Below, one piece after another: positions 50,986 to 60,127 of a stretch of 64,000 nt of DNA. Source of the DNA: Antarcticimicrobium sediminis (GTDB taxonomy: Bacteria > Pseudomonadota > Alphaproteobacteria > Rhodobacterales > Rhodobacteraceae); contig NZ_SMFP01000003.1 in NCBI RefSeq assembly GCF_004348975.1, forward strand, positions 310,001 through 374,000, written 5' to 3'. The position numbers were made by a program, and so were the translations under genes. The first letter of the stretch is position 1. Each line of letters opens with the position of its first letter. The notes below the pieces were generated by a model. The model did no database searches and was not told where the DNA came from. It worked only from the letters and a program-made list of their open reading frames with translations.

Positions 50986-53340
50986 TCAAAGCGCCAGCTT
51001 GATCCGGCCGCCATTCTTTGCGCGCGAACAGCAGGACATCATGCGATTGTTTGCGGCCCGTTCGCGGCGCGACAGCACGCTGTCGCGGTGGTCGATGTCG
51101 CCGTCGAGCACGGTGACATCGCAGCTGCCGCAGAGCCCTTCGCAGCAGTCGGAGGCGACGTCGATGCCAGTAGCCTGGATCGCGTCGAGCAGGGTTTGAT
51201 CGGCGGCGACGTTCAGGGTCAGGCCGGAATCCACCAGCTCGACCTCAAAGGCGGTTTCCTTGTCCGGGTCGAGGCCGGTGTCATGGGCCGAGAAATGCTC
51301 GAAATGCAGCGTGCCTTCGGGGCGCTCCGCCGTCAGATCCTCCAAGGCGGTGATCATCCGCTCCGGCCCGCAGCAATAGATCTGCCCGCCCTCGGGCAGG
51401 GCGGCCACGATCGCCGTGAGATCGGCGCGAGCGCCTTCGTCCTTGATGTGCAGGCTCAGATGGCCCGAATGATCGGCCTGCAGCCGTTCCATCAGCGCCA
51501 TGGTCGCGCGCGACCGGCCGCAATAATGGATCGCATAGGGCTTCCCCAGACTTTTCAGCCGGTCGGCCATGGCAAGGATCGGGGTGATGCCGATGCCACC
51601 GGCGATCAGCACATAGGCGCAAGCCTCCTCGTCGAGCCGGAACAGGTTGCTGGGGCCACGCAGGCGCAGTTCCATCCCCTGTTGCACGCTGTCGTGGAGA
51701 TAGCGCGATCCCCCGCGCCCCTCGTCTTCGCGCAGAATGGCGAGGTCATAGCCCGGCGCATCGCTGCGCCCGCAAAGCGAATACTTGCGGTCATACCCAC
51801 CGGCGACCAGCTCCACATGCGCCCCAGCGCTCCAGCGCGGCAGCGGGCGGCCCTTGGCGTCTTGCAGCGTCAGCCCAAGGATGCCGTCCGCCTCTTGCCG
51901 AACCTCGGTGACGCGGACCTTGCGGGCGATGTCGCGCCGCGACGGCGCGCCGACCGGGAAGCGCTGGTGATCGTGGGCCAGTTGCGGCTGTGCGCGCTCC
52001 GGATTCAGTTCCGGATCCCATTCGACCCACAGATGGTCGGGGCCGCGGAACGAGGTGTTGGGCAGATAGGTGAAATCCTGTTCGGCCAGTCGCAGATGCG
52101 GCAGACGGCGGCTCATCTCTTCGAGAAAGATCCGCATCTCCATCCGACCGATGTTCTTGCCCATGCATTGGTGGCTGCCATAGCCAAAGGTCAGGTGGTC
52201 GACCGCATTGTCGCGATAGATGTCGAAGCTGTCGCCGCCCTCAAAATGCCGCTCGTCCTGATTGCCGGAAGCCTGCACGATCAGCAGCTTTGCCCCCTCG
52301 GGCAGATCGACGCCGTTTAGCGTGGTGGGCGCCGTCACCTGCCGCCGCCAGGCGACGATGGAGCCGGCAAAGCGCAGGCATTCCTCGACCGCGTTGGGGA
52401 TCAGGCTGGGATCGGCGCAGATGTCGTCCCAAGCCTCGCGGTTGGACAGCAGCGTCTTGAACATATTGGTGGAGGCGAGCGAGGTGGTCTCATGCGCCGC
52501 GACGATGATCGCCATCATCATCGAATGCACATAGCTATCGGTAACCACGTCGGGCATCTCAACGTTCTTGCGGATGGTCTCATGCATCCAGCCGGTGCCC
52601 TCGGGCTCGGCCTTCATCTTTTCGATGACCGTGCCCGCGTATTGCCAGAACTGGCCAACGTCATGGGCGATGGCGATCTGCTGTTCGTCCGTGGGTTTGC
52701 CCCATGTGTTGACCGAATGCGCGACGGAGAAATTGCGCAACACCGCGATCTCGTCCTCGGGCACGCCGAGGAAATGCAGCGCGACGTTGAGCGGCACCTC
52801 ATACAGCAGGGATTCGACCAGATCGACACGGTCCTCGTCGATGAACGCATCCATCTTTTCCCGCGTCAGGCGCCGGACCATCTCTTGGTGATGTTCGAGG
52901 TTGGCGGGAATGAAGTGATCCATCAGGGCGCGGCGGCGCTCCATATGTGCCGGTTCGTCCTCGTTCACCATGGTGCGGTTCATGGCGTAGCCGTAGCTTT
53001 TCAGAACCTCCATCGCCTCGGGCGTGGCGGGGGTGATCTTTTCCAGCACGTTGCGGGGCGAAAACAGGATGCCGTCGCGAAACACCGCCTTGATGTCGTC
53101 ATAGCGGGTCACGACCCAGTATCCGAGCGTCTCGGCATAGAACACCGGAAGCTGATCGCGCGACCAGCGCAGCGCCTCGGCCGGGTCAAGCTGATAGGGG
53201 CCATCAAAGGCATCGAAGGCGCGCGCCAGCGCGAAGGGATCAGATACCGGGCAGCTGCCGTGTTCTGCCGAGTCTGCGGGCGCGCCGCTAAACGGGCAGG
53301 CTTGCGGTTGGGCTGATCGCTTGTGCGAGGTGTCCGTCAT
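50986..53340 (-). CDS. self-sufficient cytochrome P450 fused to a phthalate-dioxygenase-reductase-like module
   Basis: A 784-residue CYP116B-type fusion. The heme domain spans about 1–440: I-helix IIVAAHETTSLAS, K-helix ExxR in VEECLRFAG, and heme ligand in FGYGSHQCMGKNIGRMEMR. A reductase domain follows with the flavin motif RKYSLCGRSD and nucleotide-binding IAGGIGITPILAMA. The C-terminal [2Fe-2S] ferredoxin has DCCEGLCGSCDVTVLDGD and a late Cys in MMSCCSR. The protein needs no separate redox partner. AGGAGG precedes the ATG at 53340. Substrates of relatives are varied aromatics and terpenes; this one is unknown but probably imported by the TRAP system. Confidence 0.95.
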   Translation of the reverse strand: MTDTSHKRSAQPQACPFSGAPADSAEHGSCPVSDPFALARAFDAFDGPYQLDPAEALRWSRDQLPVFYAETLGYWVVTRYDDIKAVFRDGILFSPRNVLEKITPATPEAMEVLKSYGYAMNRTMVNEDEPAHMERRRALMDHFIPANLEHHQEMVRRLTREKMDAFIDEDRVDLVESLLYEVPLNVALHFLGVPEDEIAVLRNFSVAHSVNTWGKPTDEQQIAIAHDVGQFWQYAGTVIEKMKAEPEGTGWMHETIRKNVEMPDVVTDSYVHSMMMAIIVAAHETTSLASTNMFKTLLSNREAWDDICADPSLIPNAVEECLRFAGSIVAWRRQVTAPTTLNGVDLPEGAKLLIVQASGNQDERHFEGGDSFDIYRDNAVDHLTFGYGSHQCMGKNIGRMEMRIFLEEMSRRLPHLRLAEQDFTYLPNTSFRGPDHLWVEWDPELNPERAQPQLAHDHQRFPVGAPSRRDIARKVRVTEVRQEADGILGLTLQDAKGRPLPRWSAGAHVELVAGGYDRKYSLCGRSDAPGYDLAILREDEGRGGSRYLHDSVQQGMELRLRGPSNLFRLDEEACAYVLIAGGIGITPILAMADRLKSLGKPYAIHYCGRSRATMALMERLQADHSGHLSLHIKDEGARADLTAIVAALPEGGQIYCCGPERMITALEDLTAERPEGTLHFEHFSAHDTGLDPDKETAFEVELVDSGLTLNVAADQTLLDAIQATGIDVASDCCEGLCGSCDVTVLDGDIDHRDSVLSRRERAANNRMMSCCSRAKNGGRIKLAL

Positions 53341-53380
53341 ATCTCCGCCTCCTCTCGGAAATGATGTTCGGCTCCGATCT

Positions 53381-53437
53381 AATTTACTAATACTGTACAT
53401 ACAATCGCAAATATCGGTACGATATGCGCGAATATCG
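53381..53437. promoter_or_regulatory. P450/iclR divergent regulatory region with ATATCG repeats
   Basis: ATATCG-GTA-CGATAT at 53411–53425 is a perfect dyad, and ATATCG recurs at 53432–53437, 21 bp from the first copy. For the P450 gene (minus strand), TTGCGA at 53410–53405 and TAAATT at 53386–53381 are 18 bp apart, a plausible promoter abutting the dyad. IclR-type control of both genes fits. Confidence 0.5.
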
Positions 53438-54194
53438 GGACGCGATGTTGCCGAACGCGCAGAATGTGGCTAATGGCGGGATCGGAGACAGGCTGAAACA
53501 AGCAGGGCGCGACATGGCACAAGGCACGCTTCAAACGCTGGATCGCGGGATCGAGGCGCTGTTGCTGATCGCCCGCACCCCGGGGGGGCTCAAGGTGGGC
53601 GACCTCGCGGAACGCCTCAAGTTGCACCGGGCGATAGCGTACCGGATCATCGCAACCTTGTCGGCCCACGGCATGGTTCGGCGGGTGGAAGACGGGCGCA
53701 TCGTGCTTGGCGCTGCAGCGTTCCAACTGGGCGCGCAGGCGGCTGACAGCGTCCGGTCCTTGGCACAGCCGATTTTGGAGGATCTGGCTGAAACCACGGG
53801 GGCGACCGCCTTTCTGTCCATGGCCGAGGGCGCGGACTGCGTCGTGGTCCAGACTGCGGAGCCGCGCCGCGCGGTGGTCAATATCCACTATCGTGTCGGC
53901 CTGAGGCATCCGATCAGGTTGGGGGCCGCCGGGATCGCGATCCTTGCCGCGCGCCCGGCGCATCCCGATGACAGCGAAGAGATCCGCACCGCACGCGAAC
54001 AGGGGTATAGCGTGACCCGAGGGCAATTGCACAAGGGCGCCGTCGGCGTGTCGAGCCCGGTGCGCCTGCTCGGCGCGGCATTCGCGGGCATGGAGTATTC
54101 GATCGGCGTTGTCGCGCTGGAAGCCCTTGACCTGGACCTTGCCTGCCGTGCCGTCCCGGAGGCGGCGCGCGCCTTGTCCGGGCGGTTCGACTGA
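53424..54194 (+). CDS. IclR-family transcriptional regulator
   Basis: A regulator of up to 256 residues. The winged helix is LQTLDRGIEALLLIARTPGG then LKVGDLAERLKLHRAIAYRI. The effector domain follows (TAFLSMAEGADCVVVQTAEP, GLRHPIRLGAAGIAILAARP). The start is unresolved: the ATG at 53424 lies inside the operator dyad and has no ribosome site, while ATGs at 53445 and 53514 would give 249 and 226 residues. It is divergent from the P450–TRAP unit and most likely regulates it. Confidence 0.85.
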   Translation: MREYRDAMLPNAQNVANGGIGDRLKQAGRDMAQGTLQTLDRGIEALLLIARTPGGLKVGDLAERLKLHRAIAYRIIATLSAHGMVRRVEDGRIVLGAAAFQLGAQAADSVRSLAQPILEDLAETTGATAFLSMAEGADCVVVQTAEPRRAVVNIHYRVGLRHPIRLGAAGIAILAARPAHPDDSEEIRTAREQGYSVTRGQLHKGAVGVSSPVRLLGAAFAGMEYSIGVVALEALDLDLACRAVPEAARALSGRFD

Positions 54195-54509
54195 CATCCG
54201 GGTCTGGTGACGACTGGTCCACACGTGGCACGGATTTCGGGCAATTCTCCCTCCCGATTGTACGACGCGGGCGGGATCGCCCGGCACCCGCCCGGGGCCA
54301 GAGGACCAGATCTCGACCGTATCCTGCCAACCGCAAAGCAGGGCACCGAACGACACCAAGGTAGACCCTTGCAGGGCCGGAAAATCCCTCGCCGCAGCGA
54401 ACACCGTATACCCGCCCCAGAGCGCGAGGAAACCCAGGCCGCCATCAGACAGTAAATCAGAGATCCCTGCCCTGTCCCCGGATTCGGCGCTGCACCCATA
54501 TTTTACAAA
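54195..54509. other. decayed region before the IS fragments
   Basis: About 315 bp with no intact gene. On the minus strand, a frame through about 54300–54450 encodes a hydrophobic, GC-biased stretch (DGGLGFLALWGGYTVFAAAR) that reads like a fragment of a lost membrane protein. This is weak evidence. The sequence runs directly into the IS3-type fragment. Confidence 0.3.
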
Positions 54510-54599
54510 GGGTTCCTTTACGTGGTGGTAATCATGGACTGGGCCACGCGTAAGGTGCTGGCGTGGCGGCTCTCCAACACGCTGGATGCCAGCTTTTGC
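54510..54599 (+). pseudogene. IS3-family transposase (OrfB) fragment
   Basis: Thirty codons spelling GFLYVVVIMDWATRKVLAWR and LSNTLDASFC. This is the integrase-core segment around the first catalytic Asp of IS3-type OrfB. The match breaks off after Cys and the frame then reads unrelated residues, so it is a truncated remnant. No start codon, OrfA or inverted repeats were seen with it. Confidence 0.75.
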
Positions 54600-54703
54600 C
54601 CTCTTGTCTTAAAAATTTCTCAGCTCTCGTTGCATGATGGGAGCCACCACGCAGATCGCGCAAATCGGCGTGGTGGCGGGGGATGGATCGTACCCCTCTT
54701 GGT

Positions 54704-54734
54704 CATAAAGGACCGTTGCCGAGGGTCCTTTATG
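54704..54734 (+). ncRNA. candidate bridge-RNA stem in the IS110 non-coding end
   Basis: CATAAAGGACC (54704–54714) is perfectly complementary to GGTCCTTTATG (54724–54734) across a 9-nt loop. IS110-group elements express a structured guide (bridge) RNA from this end. Only this stem is visible by eye; loop pairing to target and donor was not established. Confidence 0.4.
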
Positions 54735-54857
54735 GTCGCCCCCGCGTTGTGTTCGAACCTGAACGGAGTTCTGAGGGTTCCGAAAACGATCCAGTGAATC
54801 ATTTTCCTGAGGAACGGGCTTCGGGCCCGCATGACAAGACGAGGTGAGAGATACTCC

Positions 54858-55789
54858 ATGCAGGATACCATTGGCATCGATATTTCCAAGAAAGTACTTG
54901 ATGCGTACTGCTCAACAAGAGACGAATACCGGCAGTTTTCGAACGATACCACGGGATTGGCCAAGCTGTTGCGATGGGCATCCGTGGATACCGCGCTCAT
55001 CGTGCTCGAAGCGTCCGGCGCATACCACCGGGAACTCGAGCGTGTGTTGTCGCGCCGGAGATTGACCTTCGGATCGGTCAATCCCCGGCAGGCGCGACGT
55101 TTTGCAGAAGCGATTGGCTGTGTTGCCAAGACCGACAAACTGGACGCCAAGATGCTGGCACGGATGGGGGCTACGCGCAGCTCGAACCCTCGGCGGTGCA
55201 ACCGGAAATCGTTGCAGATCTACGAGAATTGGAGGTGTTTCGCCGGGGCTTGGTCAAGGATCGTACCGCCGCAAAGACGCGGCTCAAGACCGCAAGACAG
55301 GCCATGCTGCGGCGTCTCCTCGCGCAACGGCTGGCACAGATCGAGCGACAGATTGTGCGGGTTGATGCCACCATGCAGGCTCTCATTTCCTCCGACACAG
55401 GGCTGGCGGAACGGTTAGACATCCTGATCAGCATTCCCGGCATATCAATCGTCTCGGCGACGGCCTTGCTCGCAGACATGCCGGAACTCGGTGCAATCAC
55501 CGGAAAGGAAGCTGCCGCCTTGGCCGGCTTGGCGCCAATGTCGCGCCAATCAGGGCAATGGCGAGGTCAGGAACGGATCCGGGGAGGCCGCCAATTTGTC
55601 CGGCAGGCACTATTCATGCCAACGCTCAGCGCCATCCAGCACAACACCTCCGCCAGAGCGAAGTTCGAAGACCTCGTTCGAGCCGGAAAACCTCGAAAAG
55701 TTGCAGTGACCGCTGTCATGCGGAAACTTGTCGTTCTGGCGAATGCATTGCTCAGAGATGGTCGAAAATGGGCTCCTGAAGCCACTTGA
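54858..55789 (+). pseudogene. IS110-family transposase with a frameshift
   Basis: The N-terminal part (MQDTIGIDISKKVLDAY, EASGAYHRELERVL, KTDKLDAKMLARMG) is the RuvC-like DEDD domain. The C-terminal part, in the -1 frame from near 55168, is the Tnp_20-like domain (ISIPGISIVSATALLADMPE, APMSRQSGQWRGQERIRGGR, AVTAVMRKLVVLANALL). The shift occurs at the five-G run 55166–55170; reading one G again restores the protein. A single-base deletion or a sequencing error is more likely than programmed slippage. Without correction the protein stops early and lacks the serine domain. Confidence 0.85.
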
Positions 55790-55804
55790 TCATCACGGAT
55801 ACTC

Positions 55805-55858
55805 GGCAGTGTCACCGCAGACGGGGCCTACGACACCCGCAAGTGTCACAATGCCATC
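55805..55858 (+). pseudogene. IS5-family transposase fragment
   Basis: Eighteen codons read GSVTADGAYDTRKCHNAI. This is a recognisable core of IS5-type transposases around the second catalytic Asp. The frame continues without family similarity. It sits 16 bp after the IS110 stop. The identification rests on one short motif. Confidence 0.6.
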
Positions 55859-56015
55859 CACTGCCCGGCAGTGCATGTTTCCATGCACGAGAGGGGCTGG
55901 CTGTGGGGCAAATGCCGTAACGTGTCTTACATTCGAAACATGGGGCCTTTGTACCGTTTACATATTCTGCAGGTGATCGCGGGTAGCCTGATCGCCTACA
56001 GAGCGTTATGAGAGG

Positions 56016-56870
56016 TCATTCAACAAAGGCTTCGAACTGGTCCTGCAGGCGGCGCATTTTTTGGATACGTTCGGCAACCTGACCGCCCAGTTGCGCAATG
56101 ACATCGTCAAGTAGCAAGTTGGTAAGCGTTGCGAAGGGGGTCTGGGAATCCCAAAACAGCTCGGATTCGGTATTTACCGCCAGTACGTTCTCGGTGAAAT
56201 CATGTGCCCAGTAGCAATGGGTATCGCAGATAATGACCAGAGGAATGCCGGCTTCAGTGGCGGCGCGGGCAAGCTGGAAGCTCAATTTTGTATAGCGGCG
56301 CATCTCGAACAGGATCAGTAGCTTGTCGTTGTCGCCAGAGGCAAAGAGCTCACTGAATGTACCGCTTTTGCTTTGCAGGAAAACCGCGTTGGGCCGCACG
56401 TATTCGAGCCGCCCGGCAAAATCGGAGGCGATGCCGCTGATGGTCTGAAAACCTGCAATAAAGACTGTCTCTGCCGAACACAGCTGTTTGGTCACGCATC
56501 GCCAGCTCGGGCTGTGACGCAATTCGTAGACGGCGACGGTGGCCTGCAGTTCTCGCTCCAGGTTATTGGAGAGCCGCGCATCTGCCCCCGGATCTGTTCG
56601 GATACGGTCGACCCGGTCCGATACCAACAGCGGCGTCGCCGCCATATAGGCGCGCAGCCGCTCTTTCAGATCGCTCAACCCCTTGTACCCCAGCGTTCTG
56701 AGGAACCGGCTGACTGTCATCTGGCTGACGCCGACACTGTCGGCGATCGAAGCTGCGGTCTCGTACGGCAACTGTCGCATATGGGCGAGAAGATAGGTGG
56801 CGACCGCCTTTTCGGATTTCGTCAGGTCCGGGAAGGCTTTGCGAAGTTTATCGGCTAACGGTTCGGTCAT
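56016..56870 (-). CDS. MurR/RpiR-family transcriptional regulator
   Basis: A 284-residue regulator. The N-terminal HTH is FPDLTKSEKAVATYLLAHMR then AASIADSVGVSQMTVSRFLR. The C-terminal half is a SIS domain (AETVFIAGFQTISGIASDFA; LILFEMRRYTKLSFQLARAA). SIS domains bind phosphosugars in many members, yet here the partner gene is an amidase; family members also regulate peptide and opine uptake. Its start overlaps the amidase stop (ATGA). It probably controls the divergent importer operon starting at 58494. Confidence 0.92.
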   Translation of the reverse strand: MTEPLADKLRKAFPDLTKSEKAVATYLLAHMRQLPYETAASIADSVGVSQMTVSRFLRTLGYKGLSDLKERLRAYMAATPLLVSDRVDRIRTDPGADARLSNNLERELQATVAVYELRHSPSWRCVTKQLCSAETVFIAGFQTISGIASDFAGRLEYVRPNAVFLQSKSGTFSELFASGDNDKLLILFEMRRYTKLSFQLARAATEAGIPLVIICDTHCYWAHDFTENVLAVNTESELFWDSQTPFATLTNLLLDDVIAQLGGQVAERIQKMRRLQDQFEAFVE

Positions 56871-58303
56871 CGGTTCATTATCGCAATTTTGTCAAACCAT
56901 GGTTTGGCCTGTTCCAGTTGCGATGCCAAGCGGATCAGGAGAGCCTCCTCGCCAAATCGTGCGCTGAACATCACCCCGATCGGCAGGTTATCAGGTGACC
57001 AGTGAAGCGGCACCGACATGCTTGGTTGTCCGGTCATGTTGAAAAGTTGGGTGAAGGGGCTGAACTCGGCAAGGGCTCGGCCATAGGCCTCCAGATCCGG
57101 ATTGTCGGTGCGCTGCGGACCCAGCGGCACCGGCGGTTTGGCCAGCGTAGGGCTGAGGATCACGTCATAGGTTTCGTGGAACTCCGCCATCCGGCGCCCC
57201 TGCATGTGGATTACCGAAATCGCAGCGGGATAGGCGTCGGCATCAAGCGTCGCGGCGTGTGCAACGGCGTTCCAGGTTACCGGATCGACATCGTTTTCCG
57301 AAAGCGGCCGACCCAGTTGTGCGGCGCGTTTCTTCAGCGTCACCGAGACATTGCTGGCCACCAGGGCCCAAAGGGCGGATCCCAACTCTTCCCAGTCTCC
57401 AGGTGGCTGCGCATCCTCGACGTCATGACCGAGCGTGGCCAAAAGATGCGCGGCCTTCTCAGCGGCGCGCGCGCATTCGGGATCGACTGGAACCCCGGAT
57501 ATGGGATGCCGCTGGAGACCGATCCGCAAACGTCCCGGTGGCTGGCCGACCTCTGAAAGAAAGGGGCGTTCGACGGCGGGGGCGCAATAGGGGTCGCCCG
57601 GGGCATAGCCTTGGGTCGCATCCAACAGCGCCGCACTGTCTCGTACGCTGCGGGTCAGGACGTGGTTCACAGAAAGGCTGCCCCACCCTTCGCCGGCGTA
57701 GGGCCCGGCCGGGGTCCGGGCGCGGGTGGGTTTCAGCCCGAACAATCCGCAGCACGAAGCAGGGATGCGGATCGAGCCGCCGCCGTCGCTTGCATGCGCC
57801 GCCGGTACGATACCCGAAGCCACTGCCGCAGCCGCCCCGCCAGAGGAGCCGCCGGACGTTCTGTCAAGCGCCCAAGGATTGCGGGTGGTACCGGTAAAGC
57901 TGCCCTCGGTTGAGGCCGCCAGCGCCATTTCCGGCGTCGTCGTCTTGCCGAAGATCACCAGCCCGGCCTGTTTGTAACGGGCGGTCAGGGTCGAATCCGC
58001 CTGTGCCGGTGGCTGGTCTGCGTAGAAACAGGACCCATTGGTGGTCACGGTTCCCCTCAAAGTCGCGCCGATGTCCTTGAGCAGAAACGGCACCCCGGCG
58101 AACGGCCCCTCTCCGGTGCCCACGCGAAGGGCCTCGCGCCCATGATCGTAGAGCTTTTGGGATAGCGCATGCACCGCTGGATCGGCCGATTCCGCGCAGG
58201 CGATCGCGGTTTCCAGCACTTCGCCCGCCTCAACCTGCCCGTCGCGTATAAGAGCAGATAGCCCCAAAGCGTCGTGTTCGCGGTATTCGGTTTTCCCAAT
58301 CAT
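56867..58303 (-). CDS. amidase-signature-family hydrolase
   Basis: A 478-residue amidase. The Ser-cisSer-Lys triad is visible: Lys in [15 protein letters not shown] (near residue 77), cis-Ser in [17 protein letters not shown], and the nucleophile Ser in [17 protein letters not shown]. The spacing is normal for the family. It hydrolyses carbon–nitrogen amide bonds, but the family is broad. It is the first gene of an amidase–rpiR unit divergent from a peptide-type ABC importer, so the imported compound is likely an amide or peptide that it cleaves. Confidence 0.93.
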   Translation of the reverse strand: MIGKTEYREHDALGLSALIRDGQVEAGEVLETAIACAESADPAVHALSQKLYDHGREALRVGTGEGPFAGVPFLLKDIGATLRGTVTTNGSCFYADQPPAQADSTLTARYKQAGLVIFGKTTTPEMALAASTEGSFTGTTRNPWALDRTSGGSSGGAAAAVASGIVPAAHASDGGGSIRIPASCCGLFGLKPTRARTPAGPYAGEGWGSLSVNHVLTRSVRDSAALLDATQGYAPGDPYCAPAVERPFLSEVGQPPGRLRIGLQRHPISGVPVDPECARAAEKAAHLLATLGHDVEDAQPPGDWEELGSALWALVASNVSVTLKKRAAQLGRPLSENDVDPVTWNAVAHAATLDADAYPAAISVIHMQGRRMAEFHETYDVILSPTLAKPPVPLGPQRTDNPDLEAYGRALAEFSPFTQLFNMTGQPSMSVPLHWSPDNLPIGVMFSARFGEEALLIRLASQLEQAKPWFDKIAIMNR

Positions 58304-58493
58304 ATGCGGCCCTGTTTTTCGTCGAGTGCCCGAGCAAGCGGGAGTGTCAGCTTGTCGTACCTAAGTTTGCCAAATAACATTGCTTGACTGAATGTGAATT
58401 GTCTACCATCAATATCGGTGTCGACGCCAAACATGGCGTGCCGATGTCGCAGTATCCTGCAACTCTCGGGTCAAATTTCAGGAGAGCAAAAAA
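58304..58493. promoter_or_regulatory. amidase/SBP divergent promoter region
   Basis: About 190 bp. TTGACT occurs at 58384–58389, and the segment AAGTTTGCCAAATAACATT at 58363–58381 contains TTTG-C-CAAA, an RpiR-operator-like dyad. CAGGAGAG precedes the binding-protein ATG. No clear -10 at standard spacing was found, so promoter positions are not assigned. Confidence 0.4.
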
Positions 58494-60056
58494 ATGAAAA
58501 TGACAAGACAACAGGGAATTCTCGGTCTCGCCTTCGCTGCGGGGCTGGGGATGCTGACGGGGCTGCCGGGAGCAGCCTATGCCGCGGATGATACCATCGT
58601 CTGGGGTAAGCCAGGCGAGATCACAGGGTTCGACGCGCATGTCGCGGGAACCGTGGCCTCGTGGCAGATGTACCAGATGGTTTATGAAACGCTTCTGACC
58701 ACCGATGACTCCATGGCGCTGCAGCCGGGGCTCGCCGAAAGCTGGGAGCAAACCTCACCCACCAGCTATGTCTTCAAAATCCGTCCTGGTGCGGCCTTTT
58801 CCAACGGTCGTGCGGTGGTCGCCGCCGATGTGATCGGCAGCTTGATGCGGATTAAGAATCCCGAAACGGCCTCGTACTGGACCGCGCAGCTCGGTACGAT
58901 CGCCAAGATCGAGGCACCGGACGATCACACCGTGACGGTCGAGCTCGAGGCGCCGCACACTGCCTTTCTGGCCGCGCTGGCGCATGTCACCGCAGCGATC
59001 ATGCCGATCAAGGAGTTGGAGGAGGGTAGCTTCGATCCGACGTCGCAACTGATGGGGTCAGGTCCCTTCATGGTTGCCAACCATAAACAGGATGAAAGCT
59101 GGTCGCTGACCAAAAACCCACACTACTGGCGCAAAGACGCAACCGCGCCTGAAACGCTCAGTGCGCTGATCATCCCCGATGATTCCGCCCGTATGGCAGC
59201 CTTGCGCGATGGGCGGATCGATTTTACCACGTTCAGCAACCCCGACGTTGCGCTGATGTTGGCGCGTGACAGCAATATCGAGGTGCTCCCGCAACAGACC
59301 ACCAATTACTACCGGATGGACGTGAACGCGAAGAGCGAGACCTCGGCCTTCCACGACATTCGGGTGCGTCAGGCCTTCAATCTCGCGCTCGACAGGGATG
59401 CGATCAACGATCTGGTCTTTGCCGGCTCCACCACGGTGGACTACCCTGTGCCTGCGGCCTTCGGCAAGGACGCCTGCCACAACACGTCCACCTATGCACT
59501 ATCGCGGGAGGATCGCCTGTCAAAGGCCAAGGATTTGCTGGCCGAAGCGGGCAAGCCCGCACCCGAAATCACCATCATGGCGACCTCGGCAGATCCGGTC
59601 TATGGACGCATCGCCCAAGTGGCGCAGCAAAGCATCACGGAGGCCGGCTTCAAAGTTGATATCGTGCAGCCTCCGGTCGCCGAGTATCTCGACAAGGTGT
59701 TCACCAAGGGTGAGTTCGACGTCTCGCTCTCATGGCTCGCGGGCTATACCGACCCCAGCATGGTGATCGCTTGGTGGAACCCGAACTTCGCCATATGGAA
59801 CCAGTCTTTCCAAGAGGACGTACCCGCGCTGGATACCGCTCTTGAGGAGGTGAAATCCCTGCCGGACGGCGAAATCCGTGACACCAAGCTGGTCGAGATC
59901 TGTGACATGATCGACGATGGCGCCAACCTGCTCGCGCTGGTCAGCCGCACCGACTACATCGCCTACCGCTCCGACACCATCGAGGTGAAGGTGGCGAAAC
60001 GCTCCGGTTCGTCGAATACGTTCCAGTTCATCTATGATTTCAAATCTCTGGACTGA
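58494..60056 (+). CDS. family 5 solute-binding protein (second peptide-type importer)
   Basis: A 520-residue periplasmic binding protein. The Sec-type signal is RQQGILGLAFAAGLGMLTGL with likely cleavage after AYA. The core segments are LQPGLAESWEQTSPTSYVF, IRPGAAFSNGRAVVAADV, LMGSGPFMVANHKQDESWSL and LLAEAGKPAPEITIM. GGAGAG precedes the ATG. It starts a six-gene rightward unit. It lacks the twin-arginine signal of the 14191 paralogue, so the two importers are distinct systems. Confidence 0.93.
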   Translation: MKMTRQQGILGLAFAAGLGMLTGLPGAAYAADDTIVWGKPGEITGFDAHVAGTVASWQMYQMVYETLLTTDDSMALQPGLAESWEQTSPTSYVFKIRPGAAFSNGRAVVAADVIGSLMRIKNPETASYWTAQLGTIAKIEAPDDHTVTVELEAPHTAFLAALAHVTAAIMPIKELEEGSFDPTSQLMGSGPFMVANHKQDESWSLTKNPHYWRKDATAPETLSALIIPDDSARMAALRDGRIDFTTFSNPDVALMLARDSNIEVLPQQTTNYYRMDVNAKSETSAFHDIRVRQAFNLALDRDAINDLVFAGSTTVDYPVPAAFGKDACHNTSTYALSREDRLSKAKDLLAEAGKPAPEITIMATSADPVYGRIAQVAQQSITEAGFKVDIVQPPVAEYLDKVFTKGEFDVSLSWLAGYTDPSMVIAWWNPNFAIWNQSFQEDVPALDTALEEVKSLPDGEIRDTKLVEICDMIDDGANLLALVSRTDYIAYRSDTIEVKVAKRSGSSNTFQFIYDFKSLD

Positions 60057-60073
60057 TCGCAGACAAGACAGTT

Positions 60074-60103
60074 GCGCGGACGCTCCTTGTTGATCGTCCG
60101 CGC
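60074..60103 (+). terminator. hairpin between second binding-protein and permease genes
   Basis: GCGCGGACG (60074–60082) pairs perfectly with CGTCCGCGC (60095–60103) around a 12-nt loop, with no U tract. It is the same arrangement as at 14141–14168 in the other importer operon, again after the binding-protein gene, so a partial stop or RNA-stabilising role fits. Confidence 0.5.
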
Positions 60104-60127
60104 GGCCGCTGCATCCATATAGGCTGA

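Larger units (their letters stand above)
54600..55800 (+). mobile_element. IS110-family insertion element (degenerate), ends not defined
   Basis: An IS110-type transposase frame at 54858–55789 with about 250 bp of non-coding DNA before it, which contains a strong hairpin. That layout (non-coding end upstream of the transposase) is typical of the IS110 group rather than IS1111. Termini cannot be set from one copy, since these elements usually lack long terminal repeats. It is bracketed by IS3- and IS5-type fragments. Confidence 0.6.

Noticed and set aside
55728-55976. An 82-codon rightward frame after the IS110 transposase
   Set aside because: It overlaps the transposase end in another frame; the true signal there is an IS5 core in a different frame.
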